Origin: Alcaligenaceae bacterium
GTDB lineage: Bacteria; Pseudomonadota; Gammaproteobacteria; Burkholderiales; Burkholderiaceae_B
Length of the DNA stretch: 64,000 nucleotides
Assembly (NCBI GenBank): GCA_013416435.1
Contig: JACCEN010000008.1
Span: forward strand, 1-64,000
Direction of reading: 5' to 3'
Notes under the pieces: model-generated
What the model was told of the DNA's origin: nothing
The model's database searches: none
Seen by the model: only the letters and a program-made list of their open reading frames with translations
Program-made: the position numbers and the translations under genes
Part shown: piece by piece, positions 55,907 through 64,000 of the stretch
How positions within the stretch are numbered: the first letter of the stretch is position 1
Layout: every line of letters begins with the position of its first letter

Positions 55907-56530
55907 TTGGCACGTTATATTGGACCTAAATGCAAGCTCTCGCGCCGCGAGGGTACCGACTTGTTCTTGAAGAGCGCACGTCGTTCGCTCGATTCGAAGT
56001 GCAAGATCGAATCCAAGCCCGGTCAGCACGGCCGCACCTCCGGTGCCCGTACCTCCGACTTCGGCCTGCAACTGCGTGAAAAGCAAAAGCTCAAGCGCAT
56101 GTACGGTGTTCTGGAAAAGCAATTCCGCAAATACTTCGCTGAAGCTGAGCGTCGCCGTGGCAACACCGGCGAGACCCTGATTCAGTTGCTGGAATCGCGC
56201 CTGGACAACGTCGTGTACCGCATGGGCTTCGGTTCCACGCGCGCTGAAGCGCGCCAGCTGGTCAACCACCGCGCAATCGAACTCAACGGCCATACCGCCG
56301 ACATCGCTTCGATGCTGGTCAAGGCAGGTGACGTCATCTCGGTTCGCGAGAAGGCGAAATCGCAGGGCCGTATCAAGGAATCGCTCGATCTGGCAACCGG
56401 CAACGGGCTGCCCCAGTGGGTCGAAGTCGACACCAGCAAGCTCACCGGCACCTTCAAGCAGGCTCCGGATCGTGCTGATGTCGCCCGCGACGTCAACGAG
56501 TCGATGGTCGTCGAGCTGTATTCGCGCTAA
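55907..56530 (+). CDS. rpsD: 30S ribosomal protein S4
   Basis: The 207-residue protein is S4, a primary assembly protein and alpha-operon repressor in E. coli ([38 protein letters not shown]). It starts with TTG after AAGGGG. Only the zinc-free form pattern is seen. Confidence 0.97.
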   Translation: MARYIGPKCKLSRREGTDLFLKSARRSLDSKCKIESKPGQHGRTSGARTSDFGLQLREKQKLKRMYGVLEKQFRKYFAEAERRRGNTGETLIQLLESRLDNVVYRMGFGSTRAEARQLVNHRAIELNGHTADIASMLVKAGDVISVREKAKSQGRIKESLDLATGNGLPQWVEVDTSKLTGTFKQAPDRADVARDVNESMVVELYSR

Positions 56531-56560
56531 TCGTTTCAAGCAGTACCGCATCGCATCGCT

Positions 56561-56593
56561 GAAGCCCACTTGCCGGTTCCGGAGGTGGGCTTC
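56561..56593 (+). other. Hairpin between rpsD and rpoA
   Basis: Arms 56561-56569 and 56585-56593 form a perfect 9-bp stem with a 15-base loop in the 146-base gap. There is no T-run. It may tune the rpoA level or be a processing site. Confidence 0.5.
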
Positions 56594-56676
56594 GCGATGG
56601 AAATCGCCGGGTATTCCGGTCTGTCCGTCAGCCTTATCGGTGTAACGAGCCGAGGGTATTGAAAAGGAACATATCC

Positions 56677-57666
56677 ATGTCGTCTCAAGGTTTTCTGAAA
56701 CCCCGTTCTATCGAAGTCGAGCCCCTGGGCAAGAATCACGCCAAAGTCATCATGGAGCCGTTCGAGCGCGGTTACGGCCACACGCTGGGCAATGCCCTGC
56801 GCCGTATCCTGCTGTCCTCGATGACCGGCTACGCGCCCACCGAAGTCCAAATGACCGGTGTCGTGCATGAATACTCCACGATCGCCGGCGTGCGTGAAGA
56901 CGTGGTGGATATCCTGCTGAACCTGAAAGGGGTCGTGTTCAAGCTGCACAACCGCGAAGAAGTCACGCTCGTCCTGCGCAAGCAAGGGCCGGGCGTCGTG
57001 GTCGCCAGCGACATCGAACTGCCTCACGACGTCGAGATCATCAATCCCGACCACGTGATCGCGACGCTGACCGAAGCTGGAAAGCTCGAGATGCAGATCA
57101 AGGTGGAACAGGGACGCGGATACGTTCCCGGCAACGTTCGTGCTCTTTCCGACGACCGTACCCATACCATCGGCCGCATTCTTCTCGATGCTTCCTACAG
57201 CCCCGTCCGCCGTGTCAGCTATGCCGTCGAAAGCGCTCGCGTCGAACAGCGCACCGACCTGGACAAGCTGGTTCTCGACATACAGACCAACGGTGTTATC
57301 TCGCCCGAAGAAGCCGTACGCCAATCGGCGCGCATTCTTATGGACCAGATCTCGGTATTCGCCGCCCTGGAAGGTGCCGGCGATTCCTACGACAGCGTAC
57401 CGTCGCGTGGCGCGCCTCAGATCGATCCGGTTCTGCTGCGCCCGGTCGACGACCTGGAACTCACCGTCCGGTCTGCGAACTGCCTGAAGGCCGAGAACAT
57501 CTACTACATCGGCGATCTGATCCAGCGCACCGAGAACGAGTTGCTCAAGACCCCGAACCTGGGCCGCAAGTCGCTCAACGAAATCAAGGAAGTCCTTGCC
57601 GCGCGCGGCCTGACGCTGGGCATGAAGCTCGAGAACTGGCCGCCTTTGGGCCTGGAACGCCCCTGA
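56677..57666 (+). CDS. rpoA: DNA-directed RNA polymerase alpha subunit
   Basis: The 329-residue protein has the dimerisation domain ([18 protein letters not shown]) and the C-terminal domain with [12 protein letters not shown] and [13 protein letters not shown], which bind UP elements and activators. ATG at 56677 follows AAAAGGAAC; an earlier in-frame ATG at 56659 would add six residues. Confidence 0.98.
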   Translation: MSSQGFLKPRSIEVEPLGKNHAKVIMEPFERGYGHTLGNALRRILLSSMTGYAPTEVQMTGVVHEYSTIAGVREDVVDILLNLKGVVFKLHNREEVTLVLRKQGPGVVVASDIELPHDVEIINPDHVIATLTEAGKLEMQIKVEQGRGYVPGNVRALSDDRTHTIGRILLDASYSPVRRVSYAVESARVEQRTDLDKLVLDIQTNGVISPEEAVRQSARILMDQISVFAALEGAGDSYDSVPSRGAPQIDPVLLRPVDDLELTVRSANCLKAENIYYIGDLIQRTENELLKTPNLGRKSLNEIKEVLAARGLTLGMKLENWPPLGLERP

Positions 57667-57676
57667 TCCATGGTTT

Positions 57677-57707
57677 GGGGTCAGACCCCGTACGGGGGTC
57701 TGACCCC
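57677..57707. repeat. Dispersed palindrome, copy 4
   Basis: GGGGTCAGACCCC and GGGGTCTGACCCC arms, 10 bases after the rpoA stop and upstream of rplQ. It forms a 14-bp hairpin and could reduce readthrough into rplQ. Confidence 0.9.
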
Positions 57708-57861
57708 GCCAGGGAACCGGCACCTTTCGCCTTGGGTTTGTTAAGGCGAAGGCGCTTTGTTTTGTGGTAAAGTTTCGCCTCCCGGACCGCAGCCTGGCTG
57801 ATAGAAGATCCGGTCAACCAACGGAAATGTCTCCGTTCAATTAGATTCAAAGGAAATCATC

Positions 57862-58245
57862 ATGCGTCACCGTAGTGGCCTGCGTAAATTAAATCGCACC
57901 AGCAGTCATCGTCTTGCCATGTTCCGCAACATGGCTGTTTCCCTGATCACACACGAAGCCATCAAGACCACCTTGCCCAAGGCCAAGGAATTGCGTCGCG
58001 TGGTGGAACCCCTGATCACGCTGGGCAAGGAACCCACCCTGGCCAACAAGCGCCTGGCATTCGCCCGCCTTCGCGATCGCGATGCCGTGGTCAAGCTGTT
58101 TGCCGAAATCGGCCCCCGCTACAAAGAGCGCAACGGTGGTTACACCCGCGTTCTGAAGATGGGCTTCCGTCAAGGCGACAACGCTCCCATGGCATTCATG
58201 GAGCTCGTGGATCGTCCTGAAGTCGAAGTTGCCGACGCGGAATAA
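57862..58245 (+). CDS. rplQ: 50S ribosomal protein L17
   Basis: The 127-residue protein is L17 ([40 protein letters not shown]). It ends the alpha operon. AAAGGAAA precedes the ATG. Confidence 0.98.
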   Translation: MRHRSGLRKLNRTSSHRLAMFRNMAVSLITHEAIKTTLPKAKELRRVVEPLITLGKEPTLANKRLAFARLRDRDAVVKLFAEIGPRYKERNGGYTRVLKMGFRQGDNAPMAFMELVDRPEVEVADAE

Positions 58246-58256
58246 GTTTGGATGAA

Positions 58257-58286
58257 GGGGTCGGACCCCGTATGGGGTCCGACCCC
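58257..58286. repeat. Dispersed palindrome, copy 5
   Basis: GGGGTCGGACCCC and GGGGTCCGACCCC: both arms carry the compensating change from the family consensus (CAG to CGG), so pairing is preserved. Located just after rplQ. Confidence 0.9.
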
Positions 58287-58301
58287 ACGCGTATTGCATA
58301 A

Positions 58302-58331
58302 GGGGTCTGACCCCGCATGGGGTCAGACCCC
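58302..58331. repeat. Dispersed palindrome, copy 6
   Basis: Consensus arms in opposite order (GGGGTCTGACCCC then GGGGTCAGACCCC), 15 bases after copy 5. Confidence 0.9.
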
Positions 58332-58336
58332 ATAAG

Positions 58337-58360
58337 AACGGGCTTCGGCCCGTTTTTTTT
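58337..58360 (+). terminator. Rho-independent terminator after rplQ
   Basis: AACGGGC, a TTCG tetraloop, GCCCGTT, then a T-run. It closes the alpha operon and sits six bases after palindrome copy 6. Confidence 0.92.
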
Positions 58361-58406
58361 GAGCCGGTTAAAATGACAGGCCCTTGTCCTTTATGGAATA
58401 TCGCGC

Positions 58407-58796
58407 GTGAGCTCTGAATCGCAGTCGGCCAAAACGCCGGTCCCGCATCCTTCCGGTTACGCCGCTCTGGCATGCCACGACGTCGTGGTCGTCCTGACCA
58501 ATGCGCCCGATATGCTGCTGGCCAAGCGGATTGCGCATATCCTTGTAGAAGAACATCTTGCCGCCTGTGTGAACCTTGGGCAATCCGGATTGTCCATGTA
58601 TATGTGGCAGGGTGCGCTGGAAGGCGCCGACGAGATTCCCATCACCATCAAGACGACGGGAGTCCGGGCGCCGGAGATGATCGCCAGGCTGCTGGCGCTG
58701 CATCCCTACGAGGTCCCTGAAGTCCTGGTGCTGCCCGTCATAGGGGGTACCAGCGAGTATCTGGAATGGGTGCGCGCCCAAGCATCCCGGGAATAG
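58407..58796 (+). CDS. cutA: Divalent cation tolerance protein CutA
   Basis: The 129-residue protein is CutA1, a small trimeric protein linked to copper tolerance (ACVNLGQSGLSMYMWQGALE, HPYEVPEVLVLPV). It begins with GTG. It precedes dsbD, as in related Bordetella-type genomes; the first 20 residues are not conserved and the start could be later. Confidence 0.9.
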   Translation: MSSESQSAKTPVPHPSGYAALACHDVVVVLTNAPDMLLAKRIAHILVEEHLAACVNLGQSGLSMYMWQGALEGADEIPITIKTTGVRAPEMIARLLALHPYEVPEVLVLPVIGGTSEYLEWVRAQASRE

Positions 58797-58861
58797 GCTT
58801 TGGGCCAGGGCCGCTTAGCTTTCGGTGTCACCAGGCCCTTAAACACAATAAGGAAAGTCGA

Positions 58862-60826
58862 ATGTTGCAGTATCAGCGGCCGTTGGCGGCCCAGGCAAGC
58901 GCGTGCAATACGAATGGCGGATTCATGCGCATGGGCGTCGCCATCACCGGATTGGCCGCGGTGCTGCGGATGTTCGTCATTCTGGGCTTGCTGTTGTCCG
59001 CTGTTGCGGCGATACGGCCGGCATACGCTGAAGAGGACTTCCTGCCGCCGGACGAAGCCTTCGTGCTGTCCGTGGCGCATACGTCGCCAACCGAGCTGGC
59101 GGTGCACTTTCGCATTGCGCCCAAATACTACATGTATCGCGAGCGCTTCGCCTTTGCCACACAGCCCGAAGCCGGCGCGGAGTCGCTCGGCCGGCCGCAG
59201 TATCCCGCGGGCATCGTCAAATACGACCCCACCTTCGAACAAGATCTCGAAGTCTATTATGACCAGGTACTGGTAAGGTTGCCGCTGCTTCCCGGCCGCG
59301 AACAGGCATTTACGCTTGCCATCACCAGCCAGGGCTGCGCGGACGCGGGGCTGTGCTATCCGCCCATGACGCACGAGATCACGCTGACGCCGGTCGAGGG
59401 CGGCTACGCGGCGAGTGGCGCCGGCGTGGTGGCCCAGCTGCCGGCCTCTGCCTTCTCGGCCGCTTCGGGCCCCCGCGAAGCACAGGGTCTGGCCAGCGCG
59501 CTGAGCCTGGGTGATACGGGCTTCGCCGACTATCTTTCGGGCGCAGGATGGCTGCAGGTGATTGCGCTGTGCCTGCTCTTGGGCCTCCTGCTGTCGTTCA
59601 CGCCTTGCGTGCTTCCCATGGTGCCCATCCTGCTGGCAATCCTGGCGGGCGACGCGGCCGGCGGCACGCGGGCGTCCCGCTGGAAGGGGCTCTCCCTGGC
59701 GGCCGTTTTTGTGCTGGGCATGTCGCTGGTATACACCGTGCTTGGCATCGTGGCCGGGCTGATCGGCGCAAGCCTTGCCGTTTGGCTCCAAACGCCTTGG
59801 GTGCTCGCGATCTTCGCGTTGCTGCTGCTGGTCCTGGCGCTGGCCATGTTCGATGTCTTCACGTTGCAGGTACCCACCGGCATGCAGACCGCCTTGAACC
59901 AGCGTTTGTCCGCGATCCCGGGAGGGCGTTATGGCGGCGTGTTCCTGATGGGGATGATATCGGCCCTCATTGTCGGACCGTGCATCGCTGCTCCGCTGGC
60001 CGGCGTGCTGCTGTTCATTTCCCAGACCGGCGACCTGGTGCTGGGCGGTACCGCCTTGTTTGCGCTGGCATGGGGCGAAGGCCTATTGCTGTTGGCCGTG
60101 GGCGCTTCGTCGGGCCTGCTGCTGCCCAAGGCGGGCCCGTGGATGAATCGCGTCAAATACCTGTTCGGTATCCTCCTGGTCGCCACGGCATGGTGGATGG
60201 TCAATTCCATCCTGCCTGCCTGGCTCTACATGCTGGGATGGGCGTTGCTGGCATTGTGGGCGTCGGCCTTGATGGGTGCCTTCGACACGGCCGGCGCCGA
60301 AAGCGGTCCTGCCCGGCACCTGGGCAAGGCCGTGGGGCTGCTGCTTGCGGTCTGGGCGGCGATCGTGCTGGTCGGCGTATCGGCGGGCGGCCGCGATCTG
60401 TTCCGCCCGCTGGCGCCCTTCACGCCGGCCGCAGGGGTGCTTGCAGGATCCGGCGCACAGGCGTCGCCTGTCGCGTTCACGCGTGTGCATTCGGTGCAGG
60501 AACTCGATAACCTGCTGGCGAACACCAATAAGCCGGTGATGCTGGATTTCTACGCAGATTGGTGCGTGTCCTGCATAGAAATGGAAAAATTCACGTTCAG
60601 CGATCCAGGCGTGGCGGCATTGATGTCGCGGTTCGTCCTGGTCCAGGCGGATGTCACCGGGAACAAGCCCGAAGACCGGGAGCTGCTCAAGCGTTTCCGG
60701 CTGTTCGGCCCGCCGGGCATCATTTTTTTCGATTCCCAAGGTTCGGAACTTGAACGCACGCGCGTGGTGGGTTTCAAGAATGCCCGGGAATTCTCGGCCG
60801 TGCTTTCCGCCGTGTTGAACGATTGA
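58862..60826 (+). CDS. dsbD: Thiol:disulfide interchange protein DsbD
   Basis: The 654-residue protein has an N-terminal periplasmic domain after a signal peptide, eight membrane helices and a C-terminal thioredoxin domain. The three Cys pairs are complete: Cys159 and Cys165 (CADAGLCYPP), Cys249 (TPCVLPM) and Cys374 (GPCIAAP), and Cys568 and Cys571 (WCVSC). It passes electrons from cytoplasmic thioredoxin to periplasmic proteins, including cytochrome c maturation, which fits the nearby cytochrome c4 and resB genes. AGGA lies 7 bases before the ATG. Confidence 0.95.
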   Translation: MLQYQRPLAAQASACNTNGGFMRMGVAITGLAAVLRMFVILGLLLSAVAAIRPAYAEEDFLPPDEAFVLSVAHTSPTELAVHFRIAPKYYMYRERFAFATQPEAGAESLGRPQYPAGIVKYDPTFEQDLEVYYDQVLVRLPLLPGREQAFTLAITSQGCADAGLCYPPMTHEITLTPVEGGYAASGAGVVAQLPASAFSAASGPREAQGLASALSLGDTGFADYLSGAGWLQVIALCLLLGLLLSFTPCVLPMVPILLAILAGDAAGGTRASRWKGLSLAAVFVLGMSLVYTVLGIVAGLIGASLAVWLQTPWVLAIFALLLLVLALAMFDVFTLQVPTGMQTALNQRLSAIPGGRYGGVFLMGMISALIVGPCIAAPLAGVLLFISQTGDLVLGGTALFALAWGEGLLLLAVGASSGLLLPKAGPWMNRVKYLFGILLVATAWWMVNSILPAWLYMLGWALLALWASALMGAFDTAGAESGPARHLGKAVGLLLAVWAAIVLVGVSAGGRDLFRPLAPFTPAAGVLAGSGAQASPVAFTRVHSVQELDNLLANTNKPVMLDFYADWCVSCIEMEKFTFSDPGVAALMSRFVLVQADVTGNKPEDRELLKRFRLFGPPGIIFFDSQGSELERTRVVGFKNAREFSAVLSAVLND

Positions 60827-60834
60827 CCGCGGCA

Positions 60835-60866
60835 AGAAAAAACGCCAGTACAGGACCGTACTGGCG
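60835..60866 (-). terminator. Terminator of hemB (minus strand)
   Basis: Arms 60843-60851 and 60858-60866 pair perfectly. Read on the minus strand the stem is followed by six T, which fits the end of the engB-hemB transcript. On the plus strand there is no T-run for dsbD. Confidence 0.75.
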
Positions 60867-60982
60867 CAAATGCTACCGCAACAAACTCGAGTCGCTGTCG
60901 CCAGCGCCCGAGACATCGACACCATAACCGCAGTTGCCGCGAATGTCCATAGCGGCGAGGCTCCCGGCCGGCAAAAAAGCAC

Positions 60983-61012
60983 GGGGTCAGACCCCATGCG
61001 GGGTCTGACCCC
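60983..61012. repeat. Dispersed palindrome, copy 7
   Basis: GGGGTCAGACCCC and GGGGTCTGACCCC arms, 11 bases from the hemB stop, in the convergent gap between dsbD and hemB. Confidence 0.9.
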
Positions 61013-61023
61013 TACCTTGGCGC

Positions 61024-62654
<1,631 letters not shown>

Positions 62655-62806
62655 AGGGTTACCTAGATCGGTTTAATTTATACGCTATTGTATAATCGCA
62701 GGTTTGAAACAGTTGCGTCATTTCCATTTCGGGTTCCTTGCATGGAAGTGGCATTGTCATCGTGGTGTCTACGGCACCGGATCGAATAGCGATCGTCGAG
62801 GTCTTC
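62655..62806 (+). promoter_or_regulatory. Divergent promoter region of engB and cytochrome c4
   Basis: TATAAT at 62691-62696 is a perfect -10 on the plus strand, with only a weak -35 (TCGGTT, 17 bases upstream). The surrounding AT-rich stretch (62672-62697) also gives TATA-like boxes on the minus strand for engB. Confidence 0.55.
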
Positions 62807-63508
62807 ATGAAGCGTGTGCTTTCCAGAATCGTAGTTGCCAGCGGCCTGCTGCTGGGCTCTTCCGTAGTTTCACTTGTCCATGCCGCCGATGCGGCAGGCG
62901 CCAAGCCCGATGCCGCCAAGGGTGAGCAACTTTATGTCAACGGCGATGCCGCACGCGGCATTCTGGCCTGTGCCAGCTGCCACGGCGACGCCGGCAATAG
63001 CACCATTCCCGCCAACCCCAATCTGTCGGGGCAGGCTCATGAATACATCGTCAAGCAATTGATCGATTTCGCCCCCAAAGACGACAAGACCCCGCCCGCG
63101 CGCCGTGGCCCTGGCGGTGCCAATTCCGTCATGACCGCTTTCGCTACCCCGCTGACGGCCGAAGACCGCCAGAACATCGCGCTGTTCCTGGCTACGCAAA
63201 CCCCTAACCCCGAAGCAGCGGCCAGCGCCACCAATGAAGCCACCATGGAACGCGGCCAGCATATCTGGCGCGGCGGCCTGCCCGACCGCAAGGTGCCGGC
63301 CTGTGCAGGCTGCCATTCGCCCAATGGCGCAGGCATACCGGGCGCCTATCCGCGTTTGTCGGGCCAGTTCCCGTCCTACATTGCCGAACAGCTCAAGCTG
63401 TTCCGCAGCGGCGACCGTGCCAACAACACCATCATGCACGATATCGCCGACCGCATGTCCGACGCGGACATCGCCGCGGTAGCGGACTACGCCGCCGGCT
63501 TGCGTTAA
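62807..63508 (+). CDS. Cytochrome c4-type dihaem protein
   Basis: The 233-residue product has a signal peptide ending VHAAD and two haem-binding sites, CASCH and CAGCH, about 120 residues apart, each with later Met-containing stretches (MTAFATPL, MHDIADRM). It is a periplasmic electron carrier to terminal oxidases. GAGG lies 5 bases before the ATG; the frame upstream from 62738 is not protein-like. Confidence 0.92.
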   Translation: MKRVLSRIVVASGLLLGSSVVSLVHAADAAGAKPDAAKGEQLYVNGDAARGILACASCHGDAGNSTIPANPNLSGQAHEYIVKQLIDFAPKDDKTPPARRGPGGANSVMTAFATPLTAEDRQNIALFLATQTPNPEAAASATNEATMERGQHIWRGGLPDRKVPACAGCHSPNGAGIPGAYPRLSGQFPSYIAEQLKLFRSGDRANNTIMHDIADRMSDADIAAVADYAAGLR

Positions 63509-63523
63509 AACAAAAAACTCGGG

Positions 63524-63553
63524 GGGGTCAGACCCTGTACAGGGTCTGACCCC
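63524..63553. repeat. Dispersed palindrome, copy 8 (perfect 30 bp)
   Basis: The whole 30 bp is an exact inverted repeat with a GTAC centre. It lies 15 bases after the cytochrome c4 stop. Confidence 0.92.
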
Positions 63554-63630
63554 TTACAGAGTACGGGGCCTGATTCCCATTTTCGGGTCTAAAATAAGAG
63601 GGGAGGCACGTTTGCCGTCCCCTCTTTTTC

Positions 63631-64000
63631 ATGAATTCTGCCTCTGTGAACACTGCCACTTCCAAGCGCCGACTCAGCGCGGACATCCTCGAACTGCTTG
63701 GCTCCATGCGCTTTGCCGTCAGCCTGCTGGTGTTCATTTGCGTAGCCAGCCTCATCGGCACGGTATTGCAGCAGAATCAGGCGGCCAGCGCCTACATCGA
63801 TCAGTTCGGCCCATTCTGGTTCGCCCTGTTCGACAAATTCTCCATCTGGCATATCTACAACAGCTGGTGGTTCCTGGTGGTCATGGGCTTCCTGGTCGTA
63901 TCCACCACCATCTGCCTGCTGCGCAATTCGCCCAAGATGATCAAGGATGCGCGTTCGTTTCGCGAGTACGTGCGCGCCAGCAGCCTGCGCTCATTTCACC
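63631..64000 (+). CDS. resB: Cytochrome c biogenesis protein ResB/Ccs1 (3' end outside window)
   Basis: The first 123 residues have the ResB pattern: ELLGSMRFAVSLLVFICVAS, GTVLQQNQ and FDKFSIWHIYNSWWFLVVMG, with two of the expected membrane helices. ResB with CcsA delivers and attaches haem to apocytochromes c. It follows cytochrome c4 in a fitting context. Confidence 0.93.
   Translation, partial: MNSASVNTATSKRRLSADILELLGSMRFAVSLLVFICVASLIGTVLQQNQAASAYIDQFGPFWFALFDKFSIWHIYNSWWFLVVMGFLVVSTTICLLRNSPKMIKDARSFREYVRASSLRSFH

Overview
The window comes from a high-GC betaproteobacterium of the Alcaligenaceae, close to Bordetella or Achromobacter. The evidence is the run of ribosomal protein genes and the order downstream of rplQ (cutA, dsbD, then hemB and engB on the other strand, cytochrome c4, resB), which fits that group. 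Species cannot be fixed from the sequence alone.

Layout. Positions 1-1054 hold the 3' part of tuf and rpsJ, ending in a strong terminator. A guanine deaminase gene (minus strand, 1074-2519) separates rpsJ from the rest of the S10 operon (rplC to rpsQ, 2847-7614). Two minus-strand metabolic genes follow, an acyl-CoA synthetase and an aldehyde dehydrogenase. From galU (11498) to 48992 there is one long plus-strand tract of cellulose genes. A promoter at about 48996-49024 then restarts ribosomal protein expression: the spc and alpha operons (rplN to rplQ, 49288-58245) with secY, infA, rpmJ and rpoA. The right end holds cutA, dsbD, hemB-engB (minus), cytochrome c4 and the start of resB. About 41.7 kb therefore lies between rpsQ and rplN, genes that are normally adjacent.

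The cellulose tract contains two complete synthase systems. Cluster I (11498-34881) is galU, bcsD, a BcsP/BcsR-like gene, bcsQ, bcsA, bcsB1, bcsB2, bcsZ, bcsC1, bcsB3 and bcsC2, followed by four genes resembling the Wss/Alg O-acetylation machinery (SGNH protein, AlgF-like, AlgI-like MBOAT, AlgJ/X-like). Cluster II (35038-48992) resembles the enterobacterial system: bcsE, bcsF, bcsG (cellulose phosphoethanolamine transferase), bcsR, bcsQ, bcsA, bcsB, bcsZ and bcsC, all in one direction. GalU would supply UDP-glucose. Each BcsA would polymerise and export glucan in response to c-di-GMP through its PilZ domain. BcsB and BcsC would carry the chain across the periplasm and outer membrane, and BcsZ would trim it. 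Cluster I products would acetylate the chain and cluster II products would add phosphoethanolamine.

The most unusual feature is the internal duplication in cluster I. There are three BcsB paralogues in one operon. The third has lost the C-terminal membrane helix and is followed by a BcsC paralogue that has lost the outer-membrane barrel. This pair looks like a purposely soluble periplasmic module next to the acetylation genes.

A family of palindromes built on GGGGTCAGACCCC occurs in at least eight copies, all between genes and all outside the cellulose tract.
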